The position numbers and the translations under genes are program-made. Under the pieces are notes generated by a model. That model ran no database searches, was not told the origin of the DNA, and saw only the letters and a list, made by a program, of their open reading frames with translations. From assembly GCA_021818505.1 (NCBI GenBank), contig JAKADX010000026.1:1-58732 (forward strand): 58,732 nt of DNA. The letters are read 5' to 3'. Origin of the DNA: Pseudomonadota bacterium. GTDB lineage: Bacteria; Pseudomonadota; Alphaproteobacteria; Acetobacterales; Acetobacteraceae. Within the stretch, counting starts at the first letter, position 1. Each line of letters starts with the position of its first letter. This document shows, in pieces, positions 36,603 through 44,461 of this stretch.

Positions 36603-37220
36603 ATGGACATGACCGGCGAGCGGCAGATTCCCGCGCCGCGCGAGAAGGTATGGGCCGCGCTGAACGACCCCGAGGTGCTCAAGGCCGCCATTCCCGGCTG
36701 CGAGAGCCTGGAGAAGCTGTCCGACACCGACCTCAAGGCCACCGCCGCGGTCAAAATCGGCCCGATCGCGGCGCGCTTCACCGGCAAGGTGCAGTTGCTC
36801 GATCTCGATCCGCCCAATTCCTACCGGATCGCCGGCGAGGGGCAGGGCGGGGTGGCCGGCTTCGCCAAGGGCGGGGCGGTGGTGCATCTGGTCGAGGAAG
36901 GTGCCTTCACCCTGCTGCACTACGACGTGAAGGCGCAGGTCGGCGGCAAGATCGCCCAGCTTGGCGCCCGCCTGATCGATGCCACCGCCAAGCAGATGGC
37001 GGATGCTTTCTTCGACCGCTTCGTGGCCGAGGTGGCGGCCGCCGCGCCGGTGCCGGCGGGCGCCGAAGTGCCGGCGGTGCCGCCCGCGCCGGCCAGGCCG
37101 CCGCAGGTCAGCGTCTTCGACCTGATCCCGCGCGAGCCGTTCGGCCTGCCGATCATCGGCTGGATCGGCATCGTGCTGTTCCTGCTCATTATCATCCTGA
37201 TCTTCGGAAGCCTGCTGTAG
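36603..37220 (+). CDS. coxG: CoxG-like SRPBCC protein with C-terminal membrane helix
   Basis: 205 residues. An N-terminal START/SRPBCC fold (EVLKAAIPGCESLEKLSDTDL, ARFTGKVQLLDLDPPNSYRI) is followed by a Pro/Ala linker and a C-terminal helix (GLPIIGWIGIVLFLLIIILI). CoxG anchors CO dehydrogenase or delivers quinone contacts in Oligotropha-like bacteria. It begins the maturation operon; the next gene's GTG overlaps its TAG by one base at 37220. Confidence 0.9.
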   Translation: MDMTGERQIPAPREKVWAALNDPEVLKAAIPGCESLEKLSDTDLKATAAVKIGPIAARFTGKVQLLDLDPPNSYRIAGEGQGGVAGFAKGGAVVHLVEEGAFTLLHYDVKAQVGGKIAQLGARLIDATAKQMADAFFDRFVAEVAAAAPVPAGAEVPAVPPAPARPPQVSVFDLIPREPFGLPIIGWIGIVLFLLIIILIFGSLL

Positions 37221-38134
37221 TGCTCCCCGCCACGGTTGCCGAAACGGCGGCGCTGCTCGCCGCGGGTGGCTATGTCGCCGACCAGGCGCTGGCGACCACC
37301 GTCCATCTGGCCCTCGGGATGCAGCGCCCGCTGTTCCTGGAGGGGGAACCCGGCACCGGCAAGACCGAGATCGCCAAGGTGCTCGCCGCCGGCCTCAACC
37401 GCCGGCTGGTGCGGCTGCAATGCTATGACGGGCTCGACCTCGCCGCCGCCGCCTATGAGTGGGACCACGCGCGGCAGTTGATGGCGATCCGCATCGCCGA
37501 GGCCGCCGGCGACACCGACCGACACGCGCTGGCCGCCGACATCTACGCGCGCGAATATCTCCAGGCCCGCCCGCTGCTCTCCGCGATCGACCCCGACCAG
37601 CCGCCGGCGGTGCTGCTGATCGACGAACTCGACCGCGCCGACGAGCCGTTCGAGGCGTTCCTGCTGGAAGTGCTCGCCGACTTCCAGCTCACCATCCCCG
37701 AATACGGCACCGTCCACGCGCGCACCCGCCCGGTGGTCATCATCACCTCCAACCGCACCCGCGAGGTGCACGACGCGATCCGCCGGCGCTGCCTCTATCA
37801 CTGGGTCGATTACCCCGACGCCGCGCGCGAGCGCGAAATCCTCGCGCGCAAGGCGCCGCAGGTGGGGGCGAAGCTGTCGGCCGAGGTGGTCGCCTTCGTC
37901 CAGCGCCTGCGCGGCGAGGACCTGTTCAAGCTGCCCGGGGTCGCCGAGACGATCGACTGGGCCGGGGCACTCGCCTATCTCGACCAGCACGAGCTGGTGC
38001 CGGCGGCGGTGGATGAGACGCTCGGCGTGCTGCTGAAATACCAGGACGACATCGCCAAGGTCCGTGGGGCGGAAGCGGCGCGGCTGGTCGCGGAAGCCAA
38101 ACAGGCGGCGGCCCCGGCCAAGCCGTTCGCATGA
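37220..38134 (+). CDS. coxD: MoxR-family AAA ATPase (CoxD type)
   Basis: 304 residues from GTG 37220. Walker A GEPGTGKTE, Walker B VLLIDELDRAD, sensor VVIITSNRTREV and the AAA lid. In the Cox system CoxD helps insert the sulfido-copper/molybdenum centre of a molybdenum hydroxylase. It is followed by a VWA protein through an ATGA overlap, the classic MoxR-VWA chaperone pair. Confidence 0.9.
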   Translation: MLPATVAETAALLAAGGYVADQALATTVHLALGMQRPLFLEGEPGTGKTEIAKVLAAGLNRRLVRLQCYDGLDLAAAAYEWDHARQLMAIRIAEAAGDTDRHALAADIYAREYLQARPLLSAIDPDQPPAVLLIDELDRADEPFEAFLLEVLADFQLTIPEYGTVHARTRPVVIITSNRTREVHDAIRRRCLYHWVDYPDAAREREILARKAPQVGAKLSAEVVAFVQRLRGEDLFKLPGVAETIDWAGALAYLDQHELVPAAVDETLGVLLKYQDDIAKVRGAEAARLVAEAKQAAAPAKPFA

Positions 38135-39318
38135 GCGGGGGCCGCCTCTCCGCCAACCTGATGCACTTCGCCCGGATGCTGCGCCGCGCCGGGCTGCCGG
38201 TGGGGCCGGCGGAGATGCTGGCCGCACAGCAGGCGATCACGCTGGTCGATCTGGGCAGCCGCGCCCAGGTGCGCACCGCGCTGCGCGCCAGCATGATCCA
38301 TCGCCACGAGCACGCCGACCTGTTCGACCACGCTTTTGCGTTGTTCTGGCGTGACCCCGAAGCCGGGAAGGCCGCCGCCGCGATCGCCGCGCTCGGCCCG
38401 CAGAAGCCGCCCGAGCGCGCCCCGCCCGGCGCCCGCCGGCTCGCCGAGGCGATGCAGCACGGCCGCGAACAGCCGCCCAAGGTCGAGGAGCGGCAGGAGG
38501 TGGACGCCACCTTCACCGTCTCGGCCAACGAGCGCCTTCAGACCATGGATTTCGAGGCGATGAGCGCGGACGAGATCGCCGAGGCCAAGCGCGAGATTCG
38601 CAAGCTGACGCTGCCGCTCGACGCGCGCCGCACCCGCCGCCGCCGTCCTGACCCGTCCGGACCGCACATCGACCTGCGCGCGACGATCCGCCAGAGTCTG
38701 CGTCACGGCGGCGAGATTTTCGACATCGAAGCGACCCGCCGGGTGACCCGCCCGCCGCCGCTGGTGGTGCTGTGCGACATCAGCGGCTCGATGAGCCGCT
38801 ACGCGCAGATATTGCTGCACTTCCTCCACGCCGTTGCCAACGATCGCGACCGCGTCTCGACCTTCCTGTTCGGCACGCGCCTGTCCAACATCACCCGCCA
38901 GTTGCGCCACCGCGACGCGGAGGTGGCGTTCGAGATGGTGGCGGCATCCGTCCCCGACTGGTCCGGCGGCACGCGCATCGGTGAGGCGCTGGCGACGTTC
39001 AACCGCGCCTGGGCGCGCCGCGTCCTCGGCCAGGGCGCGGTCGTGCTGCTCGTCACCGACGGGCTGGACCGCGACGGCGCGCATGGCCTCGCCGAGAACA
39101 TGGAGCGGCTGCACAAATCCTGCTCGCGGCTGATCTGGCTCAATCCACTGTTGCGCTGGGACGGGTTCGAGCCAAGATCGCAGGGTATCCGGGCGATGCT
39201 GCCGCACGTGGATGAATTCCGCCCCGTGCACAACCTCGCCAGCCTGCGCGCGCTGGTCGCGACCCTCTCGCGGCCGGCTTCGCGCGGAGAGATGGAACGA
39301 TGGAGGCTCGCCGCATGA
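38131..39318 (+). CDS. coxE: VWA-domain protein (CoxE type)
   Basis: 395 residues. The C-terminal von Willebrand A domain has the MIDAS motif CDISGSMSRYAQ (DISGS) and later the VTDGLDRDGA acidic site. The N-terminal half is helical, with RLSANLMHFARMLRRAGLPVG, which resembles CoxE. CoxE is the partner of the MoxR ATPase in maturation. The stop overlaps the XdhC start at 39315. Confidence 0.92.
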   Translation: MSGGRLSANLMHFARMLRRAGLPVGPAEMLAAQQAITLVDLGSRAQVRTALRASMIHRHEHADLFDHAFALFWRDPEAGKAAAAIAALGPQKPPERAPPGARRLAEAMQHGREQPPKVEERQEVDATFTVSANERLQTMDFEAMSADEIAEAKREIRKLTLPLDARRTRRRRPDPSGPHIDLRATIRQSLRHGGEIFDIEATRRVTRPPPLVVLCDISGSMSRYAQILLHFLHAVANDRDRVSTFLFGTRLSNITRQLRHRDAEVAFEMVAASVPDWSGGTRIGEALATFNRAWARRVLGQGAVVLLVTDGLDRDGAHGLAENMERLHKSCSRLIWLNPLLRWDGFEPRSQGIRAMLPHVDEFRPVHNLASLRALVATLSRPASRGEMERWRLAA

Positions 39319-39641
39319 GCACGACCCAAGCCGAAGACGTCCTCACCGTCGCTGCCGCCTGGCGCGCCCAGGGCGAGCGCGTGGCGGTCGCGACCGTCAC
39401 CGAGACCTGGGGCAGTTCGCCCCGTCCCGCCGGCAGCCAGATGGCGATCACCGCGTCGGGCCGCATGGCCGGCTCGGTCTCCGGCGGCTGCATCGAGGGC
39501 GCGGTCGCCGACGCCGCGCGCAAGACCATCGAGACCGGGATGCCGCAACTGCTCGATTTCGGCGTCACCAACGAACGCGCCTGGGAGGTCGGGCTGGCCT
39601 GCGGCGGCAAAGTCAAGGTGTTCGTCGAGGCGCTGTCGTGA
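39315..39641 (+). CDS. XdhC-family protein, N-terminal part (split)
   Basis: 108 residues corresponding to the XdhC/CoxI N-terminal domain: GERVAVATVTETWGSSPRPAG, the conserved GSVSGGCIEGAV block and a Rossmann-free ending. The rest is encoded by the next gene. XdhC binds Moco, protects it and delivers the sulfurated form to the xanthine-dehydrogenase family. ATG 39315 overlaps coxE; the next GTG overlaps the stop at 39638. Confidence 0.88.
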   Translation: MSTTQAEDVLTVAAAWRAQGERVAVATVTETWGSSPRPAGSQMAITASGRMAGSVSGGCIEGAVADAARKTIETGMPQLLDFGVTNERAWEVGLACGGKVKVFVEALS

Positions 39642-40351
39642 CCCCCGACCTGCTCGCGGCCCTGACGGCGGCGCGCGCGGCGAAACGGCCGGTGGTGGTG
39701 GCGACCCGCCTGCCGGACGGCGCGCAGCGCCTGCTGCCGGACGCCCACGCCCCGGCCGAGCTTGCGGCCGCGGCCGAGCGGGCGCTTGCCGACGATCGCA
39801 GCGGCACCGTCAAACTCGCCGACGGTGAGTGGTTCCTGCATGTCCACAACCCGCCGCTGCGGCTGATCGTGGTGGGTGCCGTGCATATCGCGCAGGCGCT
39901 GGTGCCGCTGGCGGCGCAGTTGGGCTTCGCCGTCACCGTGGTCGATCCGCGCCGCAGCTTCGCCACCGACGAGCGCTTTCCCGACGTGACCGTGCGCACC
40001 GACTGGCCCGACGAGGCGATGGATGTGCTGGCGCCGGACGTGCGCACCGCCGTCGTCACGCTGACGCACGACCCCAAGCTCGACGATCCGGCGCTGGACC
40101 GCGCGCTGCGCAGCCCGGCTTTCTATATCGGCGCGCTCGGCAGCCGAAAGACGCACGCGGCGCGGCTGAAGCGCCTGCGCGCGCTCGGCCATGACGACGC
40201 GGCGTTGGCGCGCATCCGCGGCCCGGTGGGCCTGCCGATCGAGGCGGTGACGGCGCCCGAGATCGCGCTGTCCATCATGGCCGAGATCGTCGCCGTGCGC
40301 CGCGGCGCGCCGATCGCTGCGACCCCGCCGGCGGCGCGCGAAGCGGCGTGA
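39638..40351 (+). CDS. XdhC-family protein, C-terminal Rossmann part (split)
   Basis: 237 residues from GTG 39638. A Rossmann domain (LIVVGAVHIAQALVPLAAQLG) is followed by DPRRSFATDERFPD and YIGALGSRKTHAARL, both XdhC hallmarks. The halves of a one-piece XdhC appear here as two coupled genes. Interaction of the two chains is expected. The stop overlaps the GTG of the next gene at 40348. Confidence 0.88.
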   Translation: MTPDLLAALTAARAAKRPVVVATRLPDGAQRLLPDAHAPAELAAAAERALADDRSGTVKLADGEWFLHVHNPPLRLIVVGAVHIAQALVPLAAQLGFAVTVVDPRRSFATDERFPDVTVRTDWPDEAMDVLAPDVRTAVVTLTHDPKLDDPALDRALRSPAFYIGALGSRKTHAARLKRLRALGHDDAALARIRGPVGLPIEAVTAPEIALSIMAEIVAVRRGAPIAATPPAAREAA

Positions 40352-42003
40352 TCTTCGCCGCCTTTGCGCTCGCCGACGCGCTCGGCGCGGTGCTGGCGCA
40401 CAGCCACCGCCTGCCCGGACGGGTGCTGAAGAAAGGCAGCGTGCTGGACGAAGCGGCGCTCGCCGCCCTGCGCGACGCCGGCCGCGTCGAGGTCATCGCG
40501 GCACGGCTGGAGCCGGGCGACGTGGCCGAGAACGAGGCCGCCGCCCGCCTCGCCGCCGCCGTCGATGCGCCGGGGATTGCCGCCGGCCGCGCCGGCACCG
40601 GGCGGGTGAATCTGCACGCGACCGCGCATGGCCTGCTGCGCGTCGATGCCGCGCGCATCGACGCGATCAACCTGCTGCACGAGTCGCTGACCATCGGCAC
40701 GTTGCCCGACTGTTCCGTGGTTGCCCCGCGCGACATGGTGGCGACGATAAAGGTCATCCCCTTCGCCGTCCCCGGCCACGTCCTCGACGCGGTGGAGGCC
40801 GCCTCCCGCGACGGCGGCACCGGGCTGGCGCTGCATCCCTTCCGCCCATTGCGCGTGGGCCTCGCGCTGAGCGAACTGCCGGGGCTGAAGGAAAGCATCA
40901 CCGAGGGCACGATCGAGGCGACGCGGGCGCGCGTGACCGCCCTCACCGGCACGCTGCTGCCGCCGCTGCGCTGCGCCCACACGACCGCGGCGATCGCCGA
41001 TGCCGTACGCCTCCTGCTCGCGGACGGCGCCGAACTCGTGCTGGTGGCCGGCGCCTCGGCCACCGTCGATCGCCGCGATGTCGGCCCGCAGGGGATCGTG
41101 GCGGCGGGCGGGGAGATCGTGCATTTCGGCATGCCCGTCGATCCCGGCAACCTGATCTGCGTCTGCCGCATCGGCGCGGTCCCCGCCCTGGTCCTGCCCG
41201 GCTGCGCCCGCAGTCCGCGCCCCAACGGTATCGACTTCGTGCTGCGCCGCCTGTTCGCGGGCCTTCCCCTCGGCCCGGCCGAGATCATGCGCATGGGCGT
41301 CGGCGGCCTGCTCAAGGACACCGACGCCCGCCCGCTGCCGCGCGCGAAAGCCGCCGCCCCGCCCGCGGAGGCTGCGAAGCCACGCGGCCGGACCGTTGCG
41401 GCGGTGGTGCTGGCCGCCGGCACCTCCAGCCGCATGGCCCCGCACAACAAGCTGTTGCTCGCCGATCGCAGCGGCAAACCAATGATCGCCCGCGTCGTGG
41501 ACAACGTGCTCTCCAGCCGCGCCCGCCCGATCCTGGTCGTGCTCGGCCACAACGCCGACGCGGTGCGAGAGGCCCTGGGCGGCCGGCCAGTGACGTATGT
41601 GCAGTCGAAGGACTACGCGCGCGGCCTCGCCGAGAGCCTGAAATCCGGCATCGCCGCCGTGCCTGCCGAGGCGGCGGCGGCGCTGGTGGTGCTGGGCGAC
41701 ATGCCGCTCGTCACCGGCCGCCTGCTCGACCGCCTGCTCGACGCCTTCGACCCCGTCGAGGGCCGCGCGATCGTGGTGCCGACGCACCAGGGCCGCGCCG
41801 GCAACCCGGTGCTGTGGGCACGCAACTTCTTCCCCGAAATCCTCGCGCTGTCAGGCGACGCCGGCGCCCGCGTCCTGTTAGGCCGCCACGCCGAACAGGT
41901 CGCCGAGATCGAGATCGCCGACGACGCGGTGCTGCGCGATTTCGATACCGTCGAAAGCCTGGAGACGCTGCCAGGAAAGTTGCGCCCGCTCGGCGTGGCG
42001 TAG
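40348..42003 (+). CDS. molybdopterin-binding/MocA-type nucleotidyltransferase fusion
   Basis: 551 residues from GTG 40348. Residues 1 to about 335 contain a MoCF/MogA-like molybdopterin-binding domain (RAGTGRVNLHATAHGLL, LVLVAGASATVDRRDVGPQG, MPVDPGNLICV). Residues of about 350-551 are a MocA-like NTP transferase (VVLAAGTSSRMAPHNKLLL, VVLGDMPLVTGRLLDRLL, GRAGNPVLWARNFF). Predicted to bind molybdopterin and form the cytidylylated cofactor (MCD) used by CoxL/XdhA-type enzymes. It ends in TAG at 42001-42003, and that stop is part of REP copy A. Confidence 0.9.
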   Translation: MIFAAFALADALGAVLAHSHRLPGRVLKKGSVLDEAALAALRDAGRVEVIAARLEPGDVAENEAAARLAAAVDAPGIAAGRAGTGRVNLHATAHGLLRVDAARIDAINLLHESLTIGTLPDCSVVAPRDMVATIKVIPFAVPGHVLDAVEAASRDGGTGLALHPFRPLRVGLALSELPGLKESITEGTIEATRARVTALTGTLLPPLRCAHTTAAIADAVRLLLADGAELVLVAGASATVDRRDVGPQGIVAAGGEIVHFGMPVDPGNLICVCRIGAVPALVLPGCARSPRPNGIDFVLRRLFAGLPLGPAEIMRMGVGGLLKDTDARPLPRAKAAAPPAEAAKPRGRTVAAVVLAAGTSSRMAPHNKLLLADRSGKPMIARVVDNVLSSRARPILVVLGHNADAVREALGGRPVTYVQSKDYARGLAESLKSGIAAVPAEAAAALVVLGDMPLVTGRLLDRLLDAFDPVEGRAIVVPTHQGRAGNPVLWARNFFPEILALSGDAGARVLLGRHAEQVAEIEIADDAVLRDFDTVESLETLPGKLRPLGVA

Positions 42004-42040
42004 GGCGGGAAAGCGCAGCGCATCCCGCCGTCCGTGGCAC
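42000..42040 (+). repeat. REP copy A (GTAG-headed palindrome)
   Basis: GTAG followed by GGCGGGA and TCCCGCC arms, with a GTGGCAC tail, about 41 bases. It starts on the last base of the penultimate codon of the upstream gene, so GTAG supplies the TAG stop. The stem could also act as a transcription terminator. Same orientation as copies B and D. Confidence 0.88.
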
Positions 42041-42063
42041 AGGCGGCCCTCGTCATCTCGAAA

Positions 42064-43485
42064 TTAACCCGCGGCCCCGCCCGATGACTGCTTCGCTGTG
42101 CCAGAAGTTGTTTCGGGCAATGGCAGACCGGCAGCGTCCAGGAACCAACGTCTGGGCTCGGATTGAAATGGCCGACGGAGCATCTCGTCCGGCACACCGA
42201 TCTCCCGCAAAATTCTCGTGTGGCAAAGAAGATCGAGGGCGCGCGTAAGCCTTCCCAGATCGTTAATAAAGCTCTCATCCGCGTTGCCGGACGCGTCATC
42301 TGGTCGTTGGCCGCCGTAATGCGACAGCTCATTCCGTCGACTCGCGCAGCGTTTGGCAAATTCTTTGACGTGCTCGTCGTTCAGACCGAGCGGTAGCGAA
42401 CTGACAATCTCAAACATGCGGTCCTGCAAGCTCGGGTCTTCGGCGCGCGTGAGGAGGTCATTGAGCCAACCGCGGTCGTCCGACTTAAGGCATTGCTTGA
42501 CGTTCTTGCGAATCCGCTGAATTTTGGCCACGAGTCCTGGATTGGGATTGGTCCGTCCGCTTCGGCGACTCATCGCCTCCATTGCCCAAATCAGGCTCAG
42601 GAAGCAGTGCTCAAGGTACAATGGAGATGCCCGGCGCGTAGCCAAATAGTTGATGAACGTTGATGGGAACTCCCTGTATTTGGCAAACCAATTATCGACT
42701 ATCCGTCCGAAATCGTCCCGAATCCAGGGGAAGGTCACCCAGATGTGCAAATGCTCGATGTTCGATCGGCGACGGTTCAATCGGTGACAAAAATAAAACC
42801 TGCTCGCGTCGCTCTCGTCCCTTCGTGTGACAGTTGGCCAGTCGAAAGAACGGTCGCGGTCGGTGAGCAAAAGTGCCAAATCCTCCAACTTGCAAATCGT
42901 ATCCGCAACCTCACGAAGTGTCGTGGACGCGCATGGTCGAAGTCCAAGCGTCGCGAAGCTTGTCAGCGTACTCGATGCGGTTTGGCCGGTCACCCGCCAA
43001 CCGAAGCGAATCGCAAGGTCGAACTCAATGCTGTTGAGTTGATAGGTCCAATGTTCCGGCGGCGCGGATTTCAGAACTCCTTCTCCGCGCTCCGTCTCCT
43101 CATATTTATGCCAGGGCACGCCCAGCCAGCTTTCAAATCCCTCCATAGGGATTTGAATGTCGGCGATATCCTCGATCGGGGTCGTGCCAGCGGACTGGCG
43201 ATCACCGATCAGACAATATCGTGCGATAATAGAGGGATGCATTGCTTCGATCTGCTCAAGCCGCACGAATCTGGCGCTGAATGGCAGATAGCCGAGGATC
43301 ACGGTGTCCTTGCTTACCGGTGCGGTGAGGAGCGGATCGCCAAGTTTCAGCGTGATTTTACCGTCCGCGTCGATCTTTAACATACCGCTCGCGGTGTCGG
43401 CCGGCACTATGCGCGGCTCCTCGATCGGCGTGCCCGACAGCCAGAAGCGGCCGTGCTCGCTGACCTCGTTCTCTTCCATCTGCAT
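42064..43485 (-). CDS. HEPN abortive-infection protein, ApeA type
   Basis: 473 residues from ATG 43485 (ATG 43479 is also possible). The N-terminal half is beta-rich (GRFWLSGTPIEEPRI, KITLKLGDPLL, VILGYLPFSARFVRL), as in ApeA N-terminal domain 1; the C-terminal half is helical with the HEPN motif RNELSH (R-x4-H, residues 384-389) followed by YGGQ. ApeA-type proteins are reported anti-phage toxins likely acting as RNases. GC is clearly low (48% over 42661-42720 by hand count; neighbours about 72%), so horizontal acquisition is likely. It lies alone between direct REP copies A and B. No antitoxin is adjacent. Confidence 0.82.
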   Translation of the reverse strand: MQMEENEVSEHGRFWLSGTPIEEPRIVPADTASGMLKIDADGKITLKLGDPLLTAPVSKDTVILGYLPFSARFVRLEQIEAMHPSIIARYCLIGDRQSAGTTPIEDIADIQIPMEGFESWLGVPWHKYEETERGEGVLKSAPPEHWTYQLNSIEFDLAIRFGWRVTGQTASSTLTSFATLGLRPCASTTLREVADTICKLEDLALLLTDRDRSFDWPTVTRRDESDASRFYFCHRLNRRRSNIEHLHIWVTFPWIRDDFGRIVDNWFAKYREFPSTFINYLATRRASPLYLEHCFLSLIWAMEAMSRRSGRTNPNPGLVAKIQRIRKNVKQCLKSDDRGWLNDLLTRAEDPSLQDRMFEIVSSLPLGLNDEHVKEFAKRCASRRNELSHYGGQRPDDASGNADESFINDLGRLTRALDLLCHTRILREIGVPDEMLRRPFQSEPRRWFLDAAGLPLPETTSGTAKQSSGGAAG

Positions 43486-43501
43486 GAGACCAATCGAATC
43501 C

Positions 43502-43531
43502 GTAGGGCGGGAAAGCGTAGCGTATCCCGCC
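43502..43531 (+). repeat. REP copy B (GTAG-headed palindrome)
   Basis: Same GTAG head and GGCGGGA...TCCCGCC arms as copy A, diverging after the right arm. It lies 17 bases upstream of the apeA start, and with copy A (same orientation) brackets the gene. With copy C, about 82 bases away and inverted, it forms a BIME-like pair. Confidence 0.85.
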
Positions 43532-43612
43532 ATCAGCGGCATCTCCCGCCGTCGATGGTTTGGGCTGCACGCATTGCGCGAGTCGCCCGTTCCGCTTGCC
43601 AAACGCCAACGC

Positions 43613-43651
43613 GTGCCACGCGGCGGGATACGCTTCGCTTTCCCGCCCTAC
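43613..43651 (-). repeat. REP copy C (inverted)
   Basis: On the minus strand: GTAGGGCGGGAAAGCG, then an AAGCG variant, the TCCCGCC arm and a GTGGCAC tail. GTAG lies at 43648-43651 and its TAG is the stop codon of the RAYT gene. The repeat faces copy D, so both GTAG ends point to the transposase gene. Confidence 0.85.
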
Positions 43652-44189
43652 ACCGTGGTTGCCTCGCCCGTGTCCTCCGGTTCCTCGCCGTTTCCTTGCC
43701 AATCGGCGGGATACAATCCAGCGGCGACGCAGCGGCGGAACGACGAGTATGGCCAGTCGATCGCGCGCGCAACGTGGCCGTGCTTCACCGGGTTGAAATG
43801 CGTGTAGTCCATGTGCGCCGCATAATCCCGCGCGTCGCGGATCGTGTGTTCCCAGTAGCGGCTTTGCCAGATGCCGCGCTCGCCCTTGCGTTTCATGCCC
43901 GGCGTCGGCACGCCCTTGCCGGCCAGCGCGCGGGAGAACGCCGCCTTGATCGCCCACCAGCGAGCGGGATAGTCCGCGTCGCCGTCCGGCAGCGTCCACA
44001 GACAATGCATGTGGTCCGGCAGCACCACCCAGGCGTCGATGTGGAACGGTGCGCGCGCCCGCACGCGCCGCACGGCCGCGCGCAACACCTCGATTTGCGT
44101 GACCAGCAGGTCGCTGCTGCGGTCGCGCAGGGTGACGGTGAAGAAATACGTTCCCCCGCCGGCACGCGGTTGCGGCGGTAGCGCGACAT
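43648..44189 (-). pseudogene. REP-associated tyrosine transposase (RAYT), apparent N-terminal frameshift
   Basis: IS200/IS605-like Y1 transposase. HUH motif in LPDHMHCLWTLP and catalytic-tyrosine helix YWEHTIRDARDYAAHMDYTHFNPVKHG; the DWPYSSFRR tail is typical of RAYT. The expected start MSRYRRNRVPAG is read from ATG 44189 in one frame, but GTYFFTVTLRDR continues in another; the shift is at a G5 run (44153-44157, minus strand), where one more G would restore the gene. It may be a true mutation, a sequencing error or a slippage site. The second frame is open back to 44286 but there translates REP D. Flanked by REP copies C and D. Confidence 0.82.
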
Positions 44190-44245
44190 GCGCGCAGCAT
44201 GCCGGACCGCGCCACGAATCGGAATGCGCGACCGCGATGAATCGC

Positions 44246-44286
44246 GTAGGGCAGGACAGCGCAGCGCATCCCGCCGTTCGTGGCAC
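44246..44286 (+). repeat. REP copy D (GTAG-headed palindrome)
   Basis: GTAG plus a slightly altered left arm (GGCAGGA), the TCCCGCC right arm and the GTGGCAC tail, about 41 bases. It lies upstream of the RAYT gene, GTAG end facing it. The left-arm change reduces pairing by one base compared with copies A-C. Confidence 0.8.
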
Positions 44287-44461
44287 GGGAGGGCCGATCG
44301 GTGCCGCGCCTTTGCGACGCCCGCCGCCTCACCCGACGCCACGGCGCAACGATCGGGCAAACCGGACTGGCGTTTCGCCCGTTCGGCAGGCATCCTTCCG
44401 TGCTGACCACGACCCCGGCGGATCTGCCGGACGCAGTTCCACCGTGAAGGGGGGGACGGGA

